Under the pieces are notes generated by a model. The model was not told the origin of the DNA. It saw only the letters and a program-made list of their open reading frames with translations, and did no database searches. From an uncultured Christensenella sp. (lineage in GTDB: Bacteria > Bacillota > Clostridia > Christensenellales > Borkfalkiaceae): 64,000 nt of DNA. Where the stretch lies: positions 124,001 to 188,000 of the forward strand of contig CAJTTC010000001.1 of the NCBI GenBank assembly GCA_910579295.1. The letters run 5' to 3'. Below, in pieces: positions 62,325 through 64,000 of the stretch. Both the position numbers and the translations under genes were made by a program. Each line of letters begins with the position of its first letter. Position 1 is the stretch's first letter.

Positions 62325-63466
62325 ACAATACCAAAAGACTGTGTTTTTCGGCGATAATGCTTGCAGTGGGCATTATTTTACCGATGGCGTTCCATGCGAT
62401 ACCCGACGGCGGAACGATTTTTGCACCGATGCACTTGCCTGTATTTATTACGGGCTTCCTCTGCGGACCTATGTACGGCGCGATAGTCGGGCTCGTATGC
62501 CCGCTTATGTCCTGCCTGTTTACGGGAATGCCGTCCGTTGCGTTTCTTCCTAATATGATGGCGGAACTGCTAGTTTACGGAACGGCTTCGGGCATTTTCT
62601 TCCGCATAATCAAAACGGGAAAAATAATTCCCGACGTAGTAATAACGCTTGTATGCAGTATGCTTCTCGGCAGAATAGTCGGCGGATTTGTGGCTTATCT
62701 GCTGTTCCTCGGCGGAACTCGCCCCTCATTTTCGTTGCCGATGGTTCTGACGGGGTACTTTGTAACTTGCCTGCCCGCAATAGTCATTCAGATTTTGCTT
62801 ATTCCGACTGTCGTTACTATTGCTAAAAAATACCGCTTCATTCGTGACAGCGACAGATATCTCGACTCTTCGCATCACAGAAAAAACATAGAAAAGCAAA
62901 AGGAATTTTTCAACGGTCTTGCCGAAAATTGGAGGAAGGAAGCTCCCATTGACACGTCGGCTCTCGAAGCGCTTTTCTCGCAGGTAAATCTTCCCGCTGA
63001 CGGCAGAGTGCTTGACGTCGGTTGCGGTACAGGCGTTATAGACGGATATCTTAAATCCGTATGCCGCGCCGTCGACGCTGTGGATATATCCGAAAAGATG
63101 ATCGGAAAGGCGAGGACGGAAAATCCCGAAGTCAACTATTACGTGGCTGATTTTTACGAATTTACCGACCAAGAGCTCTACGACGCCATAGTCGTCTTTG
63201 ACGCTTACCCGCATTTCATAGATAAAGAGGCTTTCGCGGCAAAAGCAAACTCGCTTTTAAACGAAACGGGCACGCTGTGGATAATGTTCGATGAAAGTCG
63301 TGAGCACATAAACGGATATCATACGGGGCGTTCGGATATTTCCGTATCGCTTCTGTCCGCCGAAAAGGAAGGAGCTAAGCTAAACGAGTTCTTCGAAGTT
63401 TTTTATAAGGCGGACAACGCCGAGCATTATATCCTCGGATTGCAGAAAAAAAGTAAAAAGAAATGA
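62321..63466 (+). CDS. ECF transporter S-component fused to a SAM methyltransferase
   Basis: A 381-residue protein. Residues 1-175 have about five transmembrane segments, with the ECF-type PMHLPVFITGFLCGPMYGAIVGLVCPL and a conserved loop PSVAFLPNMMAELLVYG, typical of S-components. After a short helix-rich linker, residues about 225-375 form a class I methyltransferase: VLDVGCGTGVIDG (motif I), AVDISEKMIGKAR, and FDAYPHFIDKEAF. The ATG overlaps the hypB stop. A nickel, cobalt or tetrapyrrole/corrinoid ligand is possible from the HypB link, but substrate and methyl acceptor are not visible. Confidence 0.8.
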   Translation: MNNTKRLCFSAIMLAVGIILPMAFHAIPDGGTIFAPMHLPVFITGFLCGPMYGAIVGLVCPLMSCLFTGMPSVAFLPNMMAELLVYGTASGIFFRIIKTGKIIPDVVITLVCSMLLGRIVGGFVAYLLFLGGTRPSFSLPMVLTGYFVTCLPAIVIQILLIPTVVTIAKKYRFIRDSDRYLDSSHHRKNIEKQKEFFNGLAENWRKEAPIDTSALEALFSQVNLPADGRVLDVGCGTGVIDGYLKSVCRAVDAVDISEKMIGKARTENPEVNYYVADFYEFTDQELYDAIVVFDAYPHFIDKEAFAAKANSLLNETGTLWIMFDESREHINGYHTGRSDISVSLLSAEKEGAKLNEFFEVFYKADNAEHYILGLQKKSKKK

Positions 63467-63577
63467 ATTTGCAGACAGGCATTTGCATTTCGGCTTAAAA
63501 GTAGTATTTTTAAGTTGGTTCAATAGTAAATTAAATAAAAAAATAAATACAGTTTTACTGTAAGATAAGGAGTATTT

Positions 63578-64000
63578 ATGGAAAATAAAGACATCAGAAT
63601 TTGTATCATCGGCGGAGGCCCTGCCGGAACAAGCGCGGCTATGTATCTCGAGAAGAACGGATATGACAACTACGTCATATACGAAAAGACCGACCGCGTC
63701 GGCGGCAAGGCTTTTTCTCCTATGATGAAGTGCAAAACGTCCGACGGCAAGTGGGAGGACAGAACGATAGAAATGGGCGCGGTAATGGGCTGCGATACTT
63801 ACTTCGCCGTTCAGGAATGCGAAGAGTTCGGCGGTACTACTCACCACGACGGTCCTCCTATGGGACGCCGCTTTATGATGACGGACGGCACACCGCAGAA
63901 ATCTTCGAAGATTGCGCTTTTGAAGAAGTTTATGAAGATGAAAAAGCTCAACAAGCTTCTCGCAAAAAAATACTACGGCTATGACGTAAACGGACACCGT
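63578..64000 (+). CDS. NAD(P)/FAD-binding flavoprotein, amine-oxidase-like (partial)
   Basis: An ATG at 63578 after AAGGAG. The frame stays open to the right edge (141 codons). The N-terminus has a dinucleotide-binding fold: IRICIIGGGPAGTSAAMYLEKNG (GxGxxG variant) and VIYEKTDRVGGKAFSP, as in flavin-containing monooxygenase or amine oxidase family members. Nothing more specific can be said without the C-terminus. The gap 63467-63577 holds no terminator I can see. Confidence 0.75.
   Translation, partial: MENKDIRICIIGGGPAGTSAAMYLEKNGYDNYVIYEKTDRVGGKAFSPMMKCKTSDGKWEDRTIEMGAVMGCDTYFAVQECEEFGGTTHHDGPPMGRRFMMTDGTPQKSSKIALLKKFMKMKKLNKLLAKKYYGYDVNGHR

Overview
This window is a chromosomal segment from a Gram-positive anaerobe of the Clostridia type. 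The evidence is the gene order yqfC-yqfD-phoH-HD phosphodiesterase-ybeY-era-yqzL-recO, the many type II signal-peptide lipoproteins, the strong AGGAGG ribosome binding sites and the pyruvate phosphate dikinase. An uncultured gut lineage such as the Christensenellales is my guess from general style only. TAA, TGA and TAG all act as ordinary stops.

Layout. 1-576 is a MinD/ParA-like gene running off the left edge. 807-8282 encodes a giant repetitive lipoprotein. 8364-14228 is the conserved housekeeping cluster. 14304-15500 holds two small membrane-protein genes divergent from an XRE regulator, with three matching operator palindromes between them. 15671-18316 is ppdK. 18286-27414 is an AT-rich genomic island inserted at the 3' end of ppdK. 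27859-32498 holds a GH3 glycosidase and an AgrA/AgrC-like two-component pair. 32856-43405 carries surface lipoproteins, a domain-permuted membrane-anchored GH3 enzyme, a GPH sugar transporter, a glycosyltransferase and UDP-galactopyranose mutase. 43809-61504 is a complete alpha-glucan (maltodextrin) utilisation locus. 61653-64000 holds hypB, an ECF S-component/methyltransferase fusion and the start of a flavoprotein gene.

The island is the main item of interest. Its right end carries a second copy of the last nine codons and stop of ppdK. That copy differs from the real one at five positions, all synonymous, so it looks like an attachment site derived from the ppdK of another host. Inside are a serine recombinase fused to a truncated pretoxin/Hint region, a DUF3990-type toxin with an HTH antitoxin behind two matching operators, a Gabija-like pair (OLD/TOPRIM ATPase-nuclease plus UvrD-like helicase), a DUF4365-type gene broken by an amber codon in its nuclease-like motif, and a small unknown gene. 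I read it as a defence island that has probably lost its own mobility.

The alpha-glucan locus works as one pathway. A lipoprotein pullulanase and a lipoprotein alpha-amylase cut polysaccharide outside the cell, and a three-module lipoprotein probably binds it. MalE/MalF/MalG with an MsmK-type ATPase import maltodextrins. MalQ and glycogen phosphorylase process them in the cytoplasm, and a LacI-family repressor controls the set. The pullulanase and malQ promoters share one architecture with TTTTCGAAAA operators.
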